Below the pieces are notes generated by a model, which was not told the DNA's origin, searched no databases, and was given only the letters and a program-made list of their open reading frames with translations. The position numbers and the translations under genes are program-made. A DNA stretch of 64,000 bases from Streptomyces griseoaurantiacus (GTDB lineage Bacteria; Actinomycetota; Actinomycetes; Streptomycetales; Streptomycetaceae): the NCBI GenBank assembly GCA_014656015.1, contig BNBP01000036.1, positions 1-64,000 on the forward strand, written 5' to 3'. Of this stretch, positions 8,475-17,668 are shown piece after piece (the stretch's first letter is position 1; the number at the start of each line of letters is the position of its first letter).

Positions 8475-9731
8475 TCAGTGCCACACGCGCCGGGCGCGCA
8501 GGTCCTCCAGCACCTCGCGGGCGGCGCGGGCGCCGGAGGCCAGTGCGCCCTCCAGGGAGCCGGTGGCACGGTGGTCGCCGCACACGTAGCGGCCGGGGGC
8601 CACCCGGGAGGTGCGGCTCAGCGGCTGGGGCGGCGGCATCGCGGGGAGCGCGTCGCGCACCGTGCGGGCGGTGAGCAGGTCCCACCCCGAGGTGTCGCTC
8701 TCGTACACCTCCTCGAGGGCCGCGGTGACCGTCTTGCGCGCCTCGGGCGTGTCCTCGCCGAGCACGGAGGTGGCGATCAGGGCGTGGCCGGGGGGCGCGT
8801 AGGTGGGCGCGACCTCGCTGACGACGCAGGTGTTGAGGAAGCGCATGCGGGTGTCGGTGAGCAGGGTGGGCTCGGCCAGCGGCGGGCGCGGGGCCACGTG
8901 GTAGTACGTCGTCACGATCCGCCCGGCGGGCACGTCGAGGCCCGGGAGCAGGGCCGAGGCCGGTCCCTTGCCGGTGGCGACGACCACGGCCCGGGCGGGC
9001 AGCACGTCGCCGTGGTTGGTCTGCGCTCCCTCGTCGGTGAGCAGGGCGACGGCGGTGTCCAGCAGGACGCTGTCCGCGGGCAGCGCCTTCACGAGCGCCT
9101 CGGGTACGGCGCCGATGCCCTCGGCGGGCAGGCACAGTGTGCCGCGCAGCATGCTGCGCCAGACCAGGTGGAAGAACCGGGAGGAGGTCTCCAGCCGGTC
9201 CTCCAGGAAGATCCCGGAGAGGAAGGGCCTGAAGAACCGCTCCACGAACTCCTCGGAGAACCCGGCCGAGGCCAGCGCGGTGCGGGTGGTGCGGTCCTCG
9301 GCGCGTTCGATGCGGGACCGCGGGCCGAGCATGTCGCGGGCCGACAGGGTGCCGAGCGCGAGCAGGTCGCGGGGTCCCGCGAGCCGTCCGCGCAGCAGAC
9401 CGGCCACGGAGCGGGGGTCCCGGCTCGGGTCGGTCAGGCGCAGCCTGCCCCGGTCGGTGTGCACGAGCACGCCGGGGGTGAAGGGCCGCAGCCGCAGGTC
9501 GCGCAGCCGCAGCCGTTGCTTGACCTGCGGATAGGAGGTGTTGAAGACGTGGAAGCCGCGGTCGACGAGGAAGCCGTCGACGCGGTCGGTGCGCATCCGG
9601 CCGCCGACGTCGTCGGATGCCTCCAGGACGCGGACGGAGCGGCCGGCGGCCGCGAGGTCCCGGGCGCAGGCCAGCCCGGCCGCACCGGCTCCCACCACCA
9701 GGACGTCCGTGGTCTTGGGGGTCGCGGACAT
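8475..9731 (-). CDS. FAD-dependent amine-oxidase/desaturase-like oxidoreductase
   Basis: 418-residue flavoprotein of the NAD(P)/FAD-dependent oxidoreductase (phytoene desaturase/protoporphyrinogen oxidase-like) group. The FAD motif VLVVGAGAAGLACARDLAAAG is at residues 9-29 and GGRMRTDRVDGFLVDRGF follows. The C-terminal flavin contact is GRYVCGDHRATGSLEGALASG. ATG 9731 is preceded by AAGGAG. It is divergent from litS and convergent with phrB, in the middle of the light locus. It is too divergent from CrtI to be called a second phytoene desaturase. A substrate cannot be assigned. Confidence 0.85.
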   Translation of the reverse strand: MSATPKTTDVLVVGAGAAGLACARDLAAAGRSVRVLEASDDVGGRMRTDRVDGFLVDRGFHVFNTSYPQVKQRLRLRDLRLRPFTPGVLVHTDRGRLRLTDPSRDPRSVAGLLRGRLAGPRDLLALGTLSARDMLGPRSRIERAEDRTTRTALASAGFSEEFVERFFRPFLSGIFLEDRLETSSRFFHLVWRSMLRGTLCLPAEGIGAVPEALVKALPADSVLLDTAVALLTDEGAQTNHGDVLPARAVVVATGKGPASALLPGLDVPAGRIVTTYYHVAPRPPLAEPTLLTDTRMRFLNTCVVSEVAPTYAPPGHALIATSVLGEDTPEARKTVTAALEEVYESDTSGWDLLTARTVRDALPAMPPPQPLSRTSRVAPGRYVCGDHRATGSLEGALASGARAAREVLEDLRARRVWH

Positions 9732-10004
9732 GGGCGTCTCCTTCGGCTTCCGTGCGCACCGCACTCTCCGTGGCTCCGGGTGCCACGGATGCGCCGCGCG
9801 AACCCCGGCGGCCGGGGGGAGTTCACCGGGCTCGGGACGGGCTCCCGGGCGTCCGGGGCCCGGCCGCGGCGACACGTGCCGCGACACTCACGGTGCACAC
9901 ACGGAGCAATCGGCGCGAGTCGATCATGTCTGGCTCCCAGAATGGCGGGCACGGGGACGGGTACCCCAGCCCGCGCACCGCCGCCGTACGAGGAGCCGAC
10001 ACCC

Positions 10005-10610
10005 ATGACCGCACCCCCGGCCGCCGTCCAGGACAGCCCGGGCGAGGAGGAACTGGCCCGCGGCCTCGCCGAGGGCGACGAGGCGTGCCTCGCGGCGGTG
10101 TACCACCGCTGGTCGGCGCTGGTGCACGCCCTCGCGGTGCGGTCGCTGGGCGATGCGCGGGAGGCGGAGGACGTCACCCAGCAGGTGTTCCTCGGCGTGT
10201 GGCGCGGGCGGCACGGCTACCGTCCCGAGCGCGGGGCGATGGCGGGGTGGATCGTCGGAATCGCCCGGCGGAAGATCGCCGACGCCCTGTCCGCGCGGAC
10301 CCGGCGGCTGGATCTGCTGACCTCCGTCGCCTCCGCCGGCGCGCCCCTCGCGGGCCGTCACGCCGATGAGCCCTCGGAAGCCGTCCTGGACCGGGTGCTG
10401 GTGGGGCACGCGCTCGCGGGGCTGCCGCCCGCGCAGCAGCGGGTGCTGCGGCTGGCGTTCTTCGAGGACCTGACGCAGACCCAGATCGCGGAGCGCACCG
10501 GCTGGCCGCTCGGCACGGTCAAGAGTCACGCCCGGCGCGGCCTGCACCAGTTGCGGCGCGGTCTGCGGGACGGTCCGCGGGAGGAGGAGTCCCGCGTCCG
10601 AGGACGGTGA
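10005..10610 (+). CDS. litS: ECF sigma factor, LitS-like
   Basis: 201-residue extracytoplasmic-function sigma factor. Sigma region 2 spans about residues 30-90 (DAREAEDVTQQVFLGVWRG) and sigma region 4 about residues 130-185 (LPPAQQRVLRLAFFEDLTQTQIAERTGWPLGTVKSHARRGL). AGGAG lies 9 bases before ATG 10005. Its place between the two halves of an isorenieratene cluster matches LitS, the light-induced sigma factor that directs crt and phr transcription in Streptomyces. The name rests on context, since ECF factors look alike. No LitR-type MerR/B12 regulator is adjacent or elsewhere in the window. Confidence 0.8.
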   Translation: MTAPPAAVQDSPGEEELARGLAEGDEACLAAVYHRWSALVHALAVRSLGDAREAEDVTQQVFLGVWRGRHGYRPERGAMAGWIVGIARRKIADALSARTRRLDLLTSVASAGAPLAGRHADEPSEAVLDRVLVGHALAGLPPAQQRVLRLAFFEDLTQTQIAERTGWPLGTVKSHARRGLHQLRRGLRDGPREEESRVRGR

Positions 10611-10748
10611 CCGGGCGGCCCCGGGGGCGTGCGCGAGGGGCGTGCGAGGGGGTGCGCGCTTCGGGAGGGGTGCAGCGCATCCGGAGCCGCTGCCCGGACG
10701 GAATCACTGACGGCGGGCGGCGCGAGTGGCGGGCGAAGGAGGACTCCG

Positions 10749-11963
10749 GTGGACGAGGCGGACGTGGTGATCGTGGGGGCGGGGGCCGCCGGGCTCTCGC
10801 TCGCCCTCCTGCTGTCCGCCCCGTCCGCCGCGCCGGTCCGCCCCTCGGTGCTGCTGCTCGACGCGCCCCCCGGCCCGCTGCGCCCGCCGCCGCGCACCTG
10901 GTGCTACTGGGAGCGCGGCCCGGGCCCGTACGACAGCGCGGTCACCGCCTCCTGGCAGCGGCTGCGGGTGCACGGCCCCACGGGGCGGCCGACGGTCGGG
11001 GAGATCGCGCCGCTGCGCTACAAGATGCTGCGCTCGGACGCGTTCGAGGAGTTCGTGGACCGGCGGCTCACCGGACGGCCCGCGGTGCGGCGGCGGGAGG
11101 TGGCGGTGGAGGAGGTGCGGAGCGTGCCCGGGGGCGCGGAGGTCCTCGGCACGGACGCCGGGGGCGCCCCCGTCTCCGTCCGCGCCCGCTGGGTGTTCGA
11201 CTCACGGCCGCCGGCCGCCCTGCCGGCCGCCCGGACGACCCTGTTGCAGCACTTCCGGGGCTGGTTCGTACGGACCGACCGTCCCGCGTTCGACCCGGGG
11301 GTGGTGGAACTGATGGACTTCCGCGTGCCCCGCCCGGCGCACGGACTGGCCTTCGGATACGTGCTGCCGACCGGGCCGCACGAGGCCCTGGTGGAGTACA
11401 CCGAGTTCTCCCGCGCGGTGCTGTCCCGAGAGGAGTACGAGGCGGCGTTGCGCGCGTACACGCAGGACGTCCTGCGGCTGGGGCCGTCGGAGGTGGTGGC
11501 GACGGAGTCCGGCGTCATCCCGATGACCGACGCGCCCTTCGCGCGCGCCACCGGCCAGTCCGTCTTCCGCGTCGGCGCCGCGGGCGGCGCCACCCGCCCG
11601 TCGACGGGGTACACCTTCGCGGCCGTGCAGCGGCAGAACCGCGCGATCGCGGCCGCCGTGCGCGCGGGCCGCCGCCCGCTGCCGCCGCCCGCGCACTCGG
11701 CCCGGTCGCGGGCGATGGACGCGGTGCTGCTGCGGGCGCTGGACACCGGGCGGGTGGACGGCGCGGAGTTCTTCAGCCGCCTGTTCGAGCGGGTGCCGGC
11801 CGCGCGGCTGCTCCGCTTCCTCGACGGCGGCACCGGCCTGTACGAGGACCTCGCCGTCGGCCTTCACGCCCCCGTCCGCCCGATGCTGCGCTCGGCGGCC
11901 GAGCTGCCCCGGGTGCCCCGCCGCCCGTTCCCCGCCGCCACCTCTCCTCGTAAACCCGACTGA
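10749..11963 (+). CDS. crtY: Lycopene beta-cyclase
   Basis: 404-residue CrtY/CrtL-type cyclase converting lycopene to beta-carotene. The dinucleotide motif VVIVGAGAAGLSLALLL is at the N-terminus, then PPRTWCYWERGPGPYD, typical of this family, and later RVGAAGGATRPSTGYTF. The GTG start at 10749 follows AAGGAGGACTCCG; the longer frame upstream has no such site. It leads the crtY-crtT-crtU run, 138 bases after litS, and a LitS-dependent promoter is expected in that gap. Confidence 0.92.
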   Translation: MDEADVVIVGAGAAGLSLALLLSAPSAAPVRPSVLLLDAPPGPLRPPPRTWCYWERGPGPYDSAVTASWQRLRVHGPTGRPTVGEIAPLRYKMLRSDAFEEFVDRRLTGRPAVRRREVAVEEVRSVPGGAEVLGTDAGGAPVSVRARWVFDSRPPAALPAARTTLLQHFRGWFVRTDRPAFDPGVVELMDFRVPRPAHGLAFGYVLPTGPHEALVEYTEFSRAVLSREEYEAALRAYTQDVLRLGPSEVVATESGVIPMTDAPFARATGQSVFRVGAAGGATRPSTGYTFAAVQRQNRAIAAAVRAGRRPLPPPAHSARSRAMDAVLLRALDTGRVDGAEFFSRLFERVPAARLLRFLDGGTGLYEDLAVGLHAPVRPMLRSAAELPRVPRRPFPAATSPRKPD

Positions 11964-12009
11964 CCCGAGTGCCCCGACTGCCCCGACTGCCTTGTCCAGG
12001 AGTTGCCCC

Positions 12010-12720
12010 ATGACACTGTTGCGCGACGAGGCGCTGGCCGGCGCCTTCGACCGGGCCGCGCCCCGGTACGACACGCTGGTCGCCCTCAATCCGGGCTACC
12101 ACGCCCACCTGCGTCGCTCCGCCCGCCGCCTCGGACTGCCCGGGGACGGCGCCGGGGCGCGGGTCCTCGACGTCGGCTGCGGCACGGGCGCCTCGACGGC
12201 GGCGCTGCGAGCCGTGCTGCCGCGCGCCGAGGTCACGGCGGCGGACGCCTCGGCGGGCATGCTGGCCCGCGCGGCCGGCAAGCCGTGGGCGGCACCCGTC
12301 ACCTTCGTGCACGCCAGTGCCGAACGGCTGGCCGAGGAAGGGGTGCGCGGCCCCTTCGACGCGGTGTTCGCGGCGTACCTGCTGCGCAACGTGGCCGACC
12401 CGGACGCCGTGCTCGCCGGCCTGCGCGGGCTGCTGGCACCGGGCGGGCGGCTCGTGGTGCACGAGTACGCGCTCAGCGGCCGGCGGGCGGACCGGCTGGT
12501 CTGGAACGCCGTGTGCCGGGGGTTCGTCGCCCCGCTCGGCAACGCCCTCGGCGACGGGGCCCTCTACCGCCATCTGTGGCGCAGCGTCGTCGACTTCGAC
12601 ACGGCGGGAGCGTTCGGACAGCGGCTCGCGCGGGCGGGCTTCCGGGACGTGCGGGTGCTGCCGCTGCCGGGCTGGCAGACGGGCATCACGTACACCTTCA
12701 CCGGCCGGGTGCCCGCATGA
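12010..12720 (+). CDS. crtT: Class I methyltransferase of the carotenoid cluster
   Basis: 236-residue SAM-dependent methyltransferase. Motif I is VLDVGCGTGASTAAL (about residues 51-65), with acidic motif II near TAADAS and motif LAPGGRLVVHEYAL. The head resembles UbiE/menaquinone methyltransferases. AGGAG stands before ATG 12010. It overlaps crtU by ATGA. CrtT is a constant partner of crtY and crtU in Streptomyces but its reaction is not firmly known. It is not needed on paper for isorenieratene, because CrtU moves the methyl groups itself. Confidence 0.88.
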   Translation: MTLLRDEALAGAFDRAAPRYDTLVALNPGYHAHLRRSARRLGLPGDGAGARVLDVGCGTGASTAALRAVLPRAEVTAADASAGMLARAAGKPWAAPVTFVHASAERLAEEGVRGPFDAVFAAYLLRNVADPDAVLAGLRGLLAPGGRLVVHEYALSGRRADRLVWNAVCRGFVAPLGNALGDGALYRHLWRSVVDFDTAGAFGQRLARAGFRDVRVLPLPGWQTGITYTFTGRVPA

Positions 12721-14297
12721 GGCCCCCGGCGGGCGCCGTCTCCCCGGGACGCGGCCGGGACCGCCGGGCGGTCCGCATCGACCCGGCGCCTGGCCGCCCC
12801 CGCGTCAGCGGTGACGCCCCCTCGGTCGCGGTGGTCGGCGGCGGCATCGCGGGCCTCGCGGCGGCGACCGGGCTGGCCGAGCGGGGCGTGCGCGTCACGC
12901 TGTACGAGCGCGAGCCGGTGCTCGGCGGGCGGTTGGCGGGCGCTCCGGTGACGCTGGCGGACGGCAGCCGGGTCACCATGAGCCGCGGCTTCCACGCGTT
13001 CTTCCGTCAGTACTACAACCTGCGTGCCCTGTTGCGTCGGACGGACCCCGGGCTCGGCATGCTCACCGGTCTCCCGGACTACCCCCTCGTGCACGCCGAC
13101 GGCCTGCGCGACGGCTTCCGGCACGTGCCGCGCACCCCGCCGTGGAGCGCGCTGGGCTTCGCCGCGCTCAGCCCCTCCTTCCGCGGCCGCGACCTGCTGC
13201 GGATGCGGCCGCGGGCCGCGCTGCCCCTGCTGGACGTGCGGGTGCCGGAGGTGTACGAGCGGCTGGACGGGGTCAGCGCGCGCGACTTCCTCGCCTCCGT
13301 CCGCTTCCCGCCGGCCGCGCATCACCTGGCGTTCGAGGTGTTCTCACGCAGCTTCTTCGCGGACCCGGGCGAGCTGTCGGCGGCCGAGATGGTGCTGATG
13401 TTCCACATCTACTTCCTCGGCTCCAGCGAGGGCCTCCTCTTCGACGTCCCCCGCGAGCCGTTCCCCGCGGCCCTGTGGGATCCGCTGGCCCGCCACCTCG
13501 GTGACCTGGGTGTGGACATCCGTACGGGGACGGCGGTGGAGGGCGTGGACCCGGAGCCGGACGGCGGGTGCGTGCTGCACGTGTCCGGCACTCCGCGGAC
13601 GCGGTACGACGCGCTGGTCCTGGCGCTGGACACCGGCGGGCTGAAGGCGGTGGTCGAGGGCTCGCCGAAGCTGGCCACCGAGGAGTGGCGGGCGGGCGTC
13701 GCCCGGCTGCGGACCGCGCCGCCGTTCCTGGTCAGCCGCCTCTGGCTGGACCGGCCCGTGGCGGCGGAGCGGCCGGGGTTCCTCGGCACGAGCGGTTTCG
13801 GTTCGCTGGACAACGTCAGCGTGCTGGAGCGGTGGGAGGGCGAGGCGGCCCGCTGGTCGGCGCGCACCGGCGGCTCGGTGGTCGAACTGCACGCCTACGC
13901 GCTGGACGGGGCGACCGCCGAAGCCTCCGCCGGGGCCGGGCGGGAGCGTGAACAGCGGCGGCTGGTCGAGCAGTTGCACCAGGTGTATCCGGAGACGCGG
14001 GAGGCCGGGATCGTGGACGCGCGGCACGAGTGGCGCGCCGACTGCCCGCTGTTCCCCGTCGGCGGTTACGCGGGCCGGCCCACCGTGCGCACCCCCGACC
14101 CGACGGTGGTGCTCGCCGGTGACCTGGTGCGCACCCGCCTGCCGGTCGCCCTGATGGAACGCGCCGCGACCACCGGTTTCCTCGCCGCGGGCGCGCTGCT
14201 CGAACGCTGGGGCGTGCGCGGGCCGACGCTGTGGACGGTGCCGCGGCAGGGCCGTGGCGCGTTGCTGCGCGGGCTCGCCCGGCTGGGAGAACGCTGA
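12717..14297 (+). CDS. crtU: Beta-carotene desaturase/methyltransferase
   Basis: 526-residue flavoprotein that aromatises both beta-rings of beta-carotene and shifts a methyl group, giving isorenieratene. After an Arg/Pro-rich head of about 35 residues comes VAVVGGGIAGLAAATGLAERG, then SRGFHAFFRQYYNLRALLRR, characteristic of CrtU, and at the C-terminus VVLAGDLVRTRLPVALMERAATTG. The ATG overlaps the crtT stop (ATGA). It is the last gene of the run and is followed by a strong terminator hairpin. Its presence with crtY makes isorenieratene the most likely end product. Confidence 0.92.
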   Translation: MRPPAGAVSPGRGRDRRAVRIDPAPGRPRVSGDAPSVAVVGGGIAGLAAATGLAERGVRVTLYEREPVLGGRLAGAPVTLADGSRVTMSRGFHAFFRQYYNLRALLRRTDPGLGMLTGLPDYPLVHADGLRDGFRHVPRTPPWSALGFAALSPSFRGRDLLRMRPRAALPLLDVRVPEVYERLDGVSARDFLASVRFPPAAHHLAFEVFSRSFFADPGELSAAEMVLMFHIYFLGSSEGLLFDVPREPFPAALWDPLARHLGDLGVDIRTGTAVEGVDPEPDGGCVLHVSGTPRTRYDALVLALDTGGLKAVVEGSPKLATEEWRAGVARLRTAPPFLVSRLWLDRPVAAERPGFLGTSGFGSLDNVSVLERWEGEAARWSARTGGSVVELHAYALDGATAEASAGAGREREQRRLVEQLHQVYPETREAGIVDARHEWRADCPLFPVGGYAGRPTVRTPDPTVVLAGDLVRTRLPVALMERAATTGFLAAGALLERWGVRGPTLWTVPRQGRGALLRGLARLGER

Positions 14298-14307
14298 CGG
14301 CGCCCGT

Positions 14308-14340
14308 GCGCCGGGCCGCCGCCGCACGGCGGCCCGGCGC
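14308..14340 (+). terminator. Terminator after crtU
   Basis: Perfect 14-bp stem (GCGCCGGGCCGCCG... paired with ...CGGCGGCCCGGCGC) with a 5-base loop, starting 10 bases after the crtU stop. It is GC-rich without a U tract, as usual in Streptomyces. Confidence 0.75.
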
Positions 14341-14493
14341 GCGCGGGGCCGGGGTCGTTCCGCAGGGGAGGCGCCGCCGAGCGGGCGCTCGTGCTGCGCC
14401 ATTGGGGCGGGCTCGCGCGGCGTCAGGAGTGGGGCGCGTGCGGCGGGGCAGGCGCGAGTGGTCCGTCCAACGTCCCCGCGCACGGGAGATGCG

Positions 14494-15681
14494 GTGCCCG
14501 ACACCCCCAAGGCCCCCGAGTCATCCCCACCCGTACCCACCCGAACCGCCCCACAACCCTCGCCCGCGCCGGCGAAGGCCGGCCCGGACGCCTCCTCCTC
14601 CCGGAGCCCGGCGGGCCCCCGGGGCCGCGACCCCTTCTTCGACAACGCGAAGTACCTCACCATCGTGCTGGTCGCCTGCGGTCACGCCTGGGAGCCCCTC
14701 ACCTACGGCAGCCGGACCGCCCACGCCCTGTACCTCGCCGTCTACGCCTTCCACATGCCCGCGTTCGCCCTGATCTCCGGCTACTTCTCGCGGAGCTTCG
14801 ACATGGCGCCGGGCCGCCTCAAACGGCTGGTCACCGGCGTGGTCGTGCCCTACCTCGTCTTCGAGACGGCGTACACGCTCTTCTACCGGTGGGCGCGGGA
14901 CGACCCGGGTTACCCGCTGAGCCTGCTGGACCCCTGGTACGTGATGTGGTTCCTGGTCGCGCTGTTCATCTGGCGGCTCACCACCCCGCTGTGGCTGATG
15001 CTGCGCCACCCGCTGCCCGTCGCCCTCGGCCTCGCGATCCTCGCCGCCTGCTCCCCCGACCTCGGGGGCGATCTGTCGATACAGCGCGTCCTCGGCTTCC
15101 TGCCGTACTTCGTCCTCGGCCTCACCCTGCGCCCGGCGCACTTCGCCCGGCTGCGCACCCGCCGGACGCGGCTCCTCGCGCTCCCCGTGGCCGCGGCGGC
15201 CCTGGCGGTGGCGTACCGGGTGGCCCCGACCTTCGACTCGGGCTGGCTGTACCACCGCGGCTCGGTCACCGGCCAGGGCGCCCCCGCGTGGGCGGGGCTG
15301 CTGAGCACGCCCGCGCTGTTCCTGCTCGCGCTGGTGCTGACGGCGTGTTTCCTCGCCTGGGTGCCGGGCCGCCGGCTGTGGTTCACCACCCTGGGCGCGG
15401 GCACCATGTACGGCTATCTGCTGCACGGCTTCCTGATCAAGTCCTCGCGCTTCTGGGGCTGGTACGACCACCCCTGGCTGCACACCCCGGCCGGTGAGCT
15501 GGCGGTCACCGCGCTCGCCGTCGGCATGATCACCGCGCTGTGCTCGGCGCCGGTGCGGGCGGTCTTCCGGTACGTCGTCGAGCCCCGGATGGACTGGGCC
15601 TTCGTCGCCCGTCCGGCGGACACCGGCCGGGAGCGGCGGAGGAAGTCCACCGTCCCCGAACCGTCCCGGCCGACGCGCTGA
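14494..15681 (+). CDS. Acyltransferase 3 family membrane protein
   Basis: 395-residue integral membrane O-acyltransferase (fucose 4-O-acetylase-like). A Pro/Ala/Ser-rich cytosolic head of about 45 residues is followed by FFDNAKYLTIVLVACGHAWEPL, holding the conserved histidine of the family. About ten membrane segments follow (for example WYVMWFLVALFIWRL, FLPYFVLGLTL, LFLLALVLTACFLAWVP) and MYGYLLHGFLIK near the end. GTG 14494 has GGGAG 6 bases upstream. It is separated from crtU by a terminator and followed by another, so it is probably monocistronic. The acceptor is unknown. Confidence 0.85.
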   Translation: MPDTPKAPESSPPVPTRTAPQPSPAPAKAGPDASSSRSPAGPRGRDPFFDNAKYLTIVLVACGHAWEPLTYGSRTAHALYLAVYAFHMPAFALISGYFSRSFDMAPGRLKRLVTGVVVPYLVFETAYTLFYRWARDDPGYPLSLLDPWYVMWFLVALFIWRLTTPLWLMLRHPLPVALGLAILAACSPDLGGDLSIQRVLGFLPYFVLGLTLRPAHFARLRTRRTRLLALPVAAAALAVAYRVAPTFDSGWLYHRGSVTGQGAPAWAGLLSTPALFLLALVLTACFLAWVPGRRLWFTTLGAGTMYGYLLHGFLIKSSRFWGWYDHPWLHTPAGELAVTALAVGMITALCSAPVRAVFRYVVEPRMDWAFVARPADTGRERRRKSTVPEPSRPTR

Positions 15682-15716
15682 ACGCGCCGACCGTCCGCGC
15701 GCCCCACCGCGTCACC

Positions 15717-15750
15717 GGGCCGCCTCCGCACGGCCGTCCGGAGGCGGCCC
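15717..15750 (+). terminator. Terminator after the acyltransferase gene
   Basis: Perfect 12-bp stem GGGCCGCCTCCG / CGGAGGCGGCCC with a 10-base loop, 36 bases after the stop codon. Confidence 0.7.
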
Positions 15751-15839
15751 GAGCCCGGCCCCCCTAGGGTGAGCCCCGGGGCGGGCACGGCTCGAACAGG
15801 GGGATCCCCGGCGCGCAGCCGGGCGTACCGGGAGGCCGC

Positions 15840-17618
15840 ATGCTGCCGATGTACGGACGCCGGACGGCCGCCGCGACGGCGGTGGCGGCGACGGCCCTCG
15901 CGCTGCTGGGCACGGGCGGTGCTCCCCCCGCGCGGGCCGCCGGCCCGGCACCCTCCGCGTCGCACGCGTCCGCCCCCGTCCCCGATCTGTCGCGCTTCTA
16001 CCGGCAGCGCGTCACCTGGTCGGCCTGCGCGGGCGAGGGCGAGGGCATGCCCGCCGATCTGCAGTGCGGCAAGGTCACCGTGCCCCTCGACTACGCCCGG
16101 CCCGGCGAGGGCACGCTGGAGCTGGCGATGGCCCGCTACCGCGCCTCGGGCCGGTCCCGGGGCTCGGTGCTGCTGAACTTCGGCGGCCCCGGAGGGCCGG
16201 GGGTCCCCCAGCTGGCCCTGGGCGGCAAGGAGTTCCTGGGACTGACCGACGGCTACGACGTGGTCACCTTCGACCCGCGCGGCGTCGGCCGCTCCTCCCC
16301 CGTGAGCTGCGGCGAGGGCACCGACCAGATGCTCGCGGCGACCGAGGACGGCGCCGTCGAACGGGACCCCCGGGCCGCGCTGGAGACACTGCGGGCGGCG
16401 GCGGCCCAGTGCGTGGCCCGCTCCGGCCCGGTGCTGCGCCACATCGGCACGGTCGACGCCGCCCGCGACCTGGACGTCATGCGGCAGGCACTGGGCGACG
16501 ACCGGCTCAACTACCTCGGCTTCTCCTACGGCACCCGGCTCGGCGCGGTGTACGCGGCCCAGTTCCCGAAGAAGGTCGGTCGGATGGTGTTCGACGGTGT
16601 CGACACCCTCACCGAGTCGCTGGCCGAGCAGGGGGTGGTGAGCGCGGCGGGGCAGCAGCGGGCACTGGAGGACTTCCTCGCCTGGTGCGCGAAGGACGTG
16701 GCCTGTCCGTTCGGGCAGGACGCCCGCGCGGCCCGGGAGCAGATGGTGCGGCTCGTGCGCTCGCTGGACGAGGACCCGCTGCCGGCCGACTTCGGCGGCC
16801 GGTTCACCGGGCAGGACCTGGTGGCGGCCGTCGGGCAGGGGCTCTACAGCGAGCAGTACTGGCCGGCGCTGGAACAGGCGCTGGCCGATCTGACGCAGGG
16901 CGGCGACGCGGGGCGGCTCACGGGCTTCACCGGCGGCGGCGCGGTCGTCCCGCCCCGGACCGCCCGCCCCGGCACGCCGGCCACCCTCGCTGCGGCTCCC
17001 CGTGCCGCGGCTCCCCCGGCCGTGGAACCGCCCCGTCCCGGCCGGGTGCCGGGGTACGCGGACCTGACCGGCTCCGGCCGGGAGCAGGAGGACGCCCCCG
17101 GCAACCGGCCCTCCCCCGCCGCCGGGTCCGCCCGGGCCGACGGCGGGCTCGTGGACCCCGAGGACGTGCCCGCCGACAACCTCCCGGCCGCCCTCATGGC
17201 CGTCAACTGCGCCGACGACCCCGACCGGCGCACCGCCGCCCAGGTCCTCGGCGACCTCGGCCGGCTGCGCGCCCGGTACGAGGAGGCCTCGCCGGTCTTC
17301 GGCCGCTACCGGCTGGCCGAGGTGCTGATGTGCTACGGCCGCCCGAGGGGCACCGACTTCGTGCGGGAGCGGGTGCGCGACGTGCCCGCGCCGAGGATGC
17401 TGCTGGTCGGGACCCGGGGCGATCCCGCGACCCCGTACCGCTGGACGGTGGAGACCGCCGAGCGGCTCGGCCCCTCCGCCGTGGTGCTGGACAACAGGGG
17501 CGAGGGGCACACCGGTTACGCCTCCTCCCCGTGCGTCCACCGCCGGGTGGACACCTTCCTGCTGTACGGCACCCTGCCCCCGGACGGCAGTTCCTGCGGA
17601 CCGGAGCGGGACGGCTGA
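15840..17618 (+). CDS. Secreted SlpD/SlpE-like alpha/beta hydrolase (peptidase)
   Basis: 592-residue tripeptidyl aminopeptidase-type hydrolase of the Streptomyces SlpD/SlpE family. The N-terminus MLPMYGRR plus an Ala-rich core ending ARA looks like a Sec signal peptide, and no lipobox cysteine is present. The catalytic serine is Ser229 in GFSYGTRLG. The acid lies in GTRGDPATPY and the histidine in GEGHTGY, in a TAP-like C-terminal domain. A Pro/Gly/Arg-rich insert of roughly 80 residues (about 365-440) interrupts the fold before the C-terminal domain. ATG 15840 follows GGGAGG at normal spacing. It would trim peptides outside the cell. Confidence 0.87.
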   Translation: MLPMYGRRTAAATAVAATALALLGTGGAPPARAAGPAPSASHASAPVPDLSRFYRQRVTWSACAGEGEGMPADLQCGKVTVPLDYARPGEGTLELAMARYRASGRSRGSVLLNFGGPGGPGVPQLALGGKEFLGLTDGYDVVTFDPRGVGRSSPVSCGEGTDQMLAATEDGAVERDPRAALETLRAAAAQCVARSGPVLRHIGTVDAARDLDVMRQALGDDRLNYLGFSYGTRLGAVYAAQFPKKVGRMVFDGVDTLTESLAEQGVVSAAGQQRALEDFLAWCAKDVACPFGQDARAAREQMVRLVRSLDEDPLPADFGGRFTGQDLVAAVGQGLYSEQYWPALEQALADLTQGGDAGRLTGFTGGGAVVPPRTARPGTPATLAAAPRAAAPPAVEPPRPGRVPGYADLTGSGREQEDAPGNRPSPAAGSARADGGLVDPEDVPADNLPAALMAVNCADDPDRRTAAQVLGDLGRLRARYEEASPVFGRYRLAEVLMCYGRPRGTDFVRERVRDVPAPRMLLVGTRGDPATPYRWTVETAERLGPSAVVLDNRGEGHTGYASSPCVHRRVDTFLLYGTLPPDGSSCGPERDG

Positions 17619-17668
17619 CCTCCCCTTCCGCCGCCCGGGCGGCTTACGCTACGCGGAGGCCGGTGATC

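Noticed and set aside
8475..9731. FAD oxidoreductase as a second phytoene desaturase
   Set aside because: It shares only the FAD motifs and general fold; the CrtI C-terminal signature is not present.
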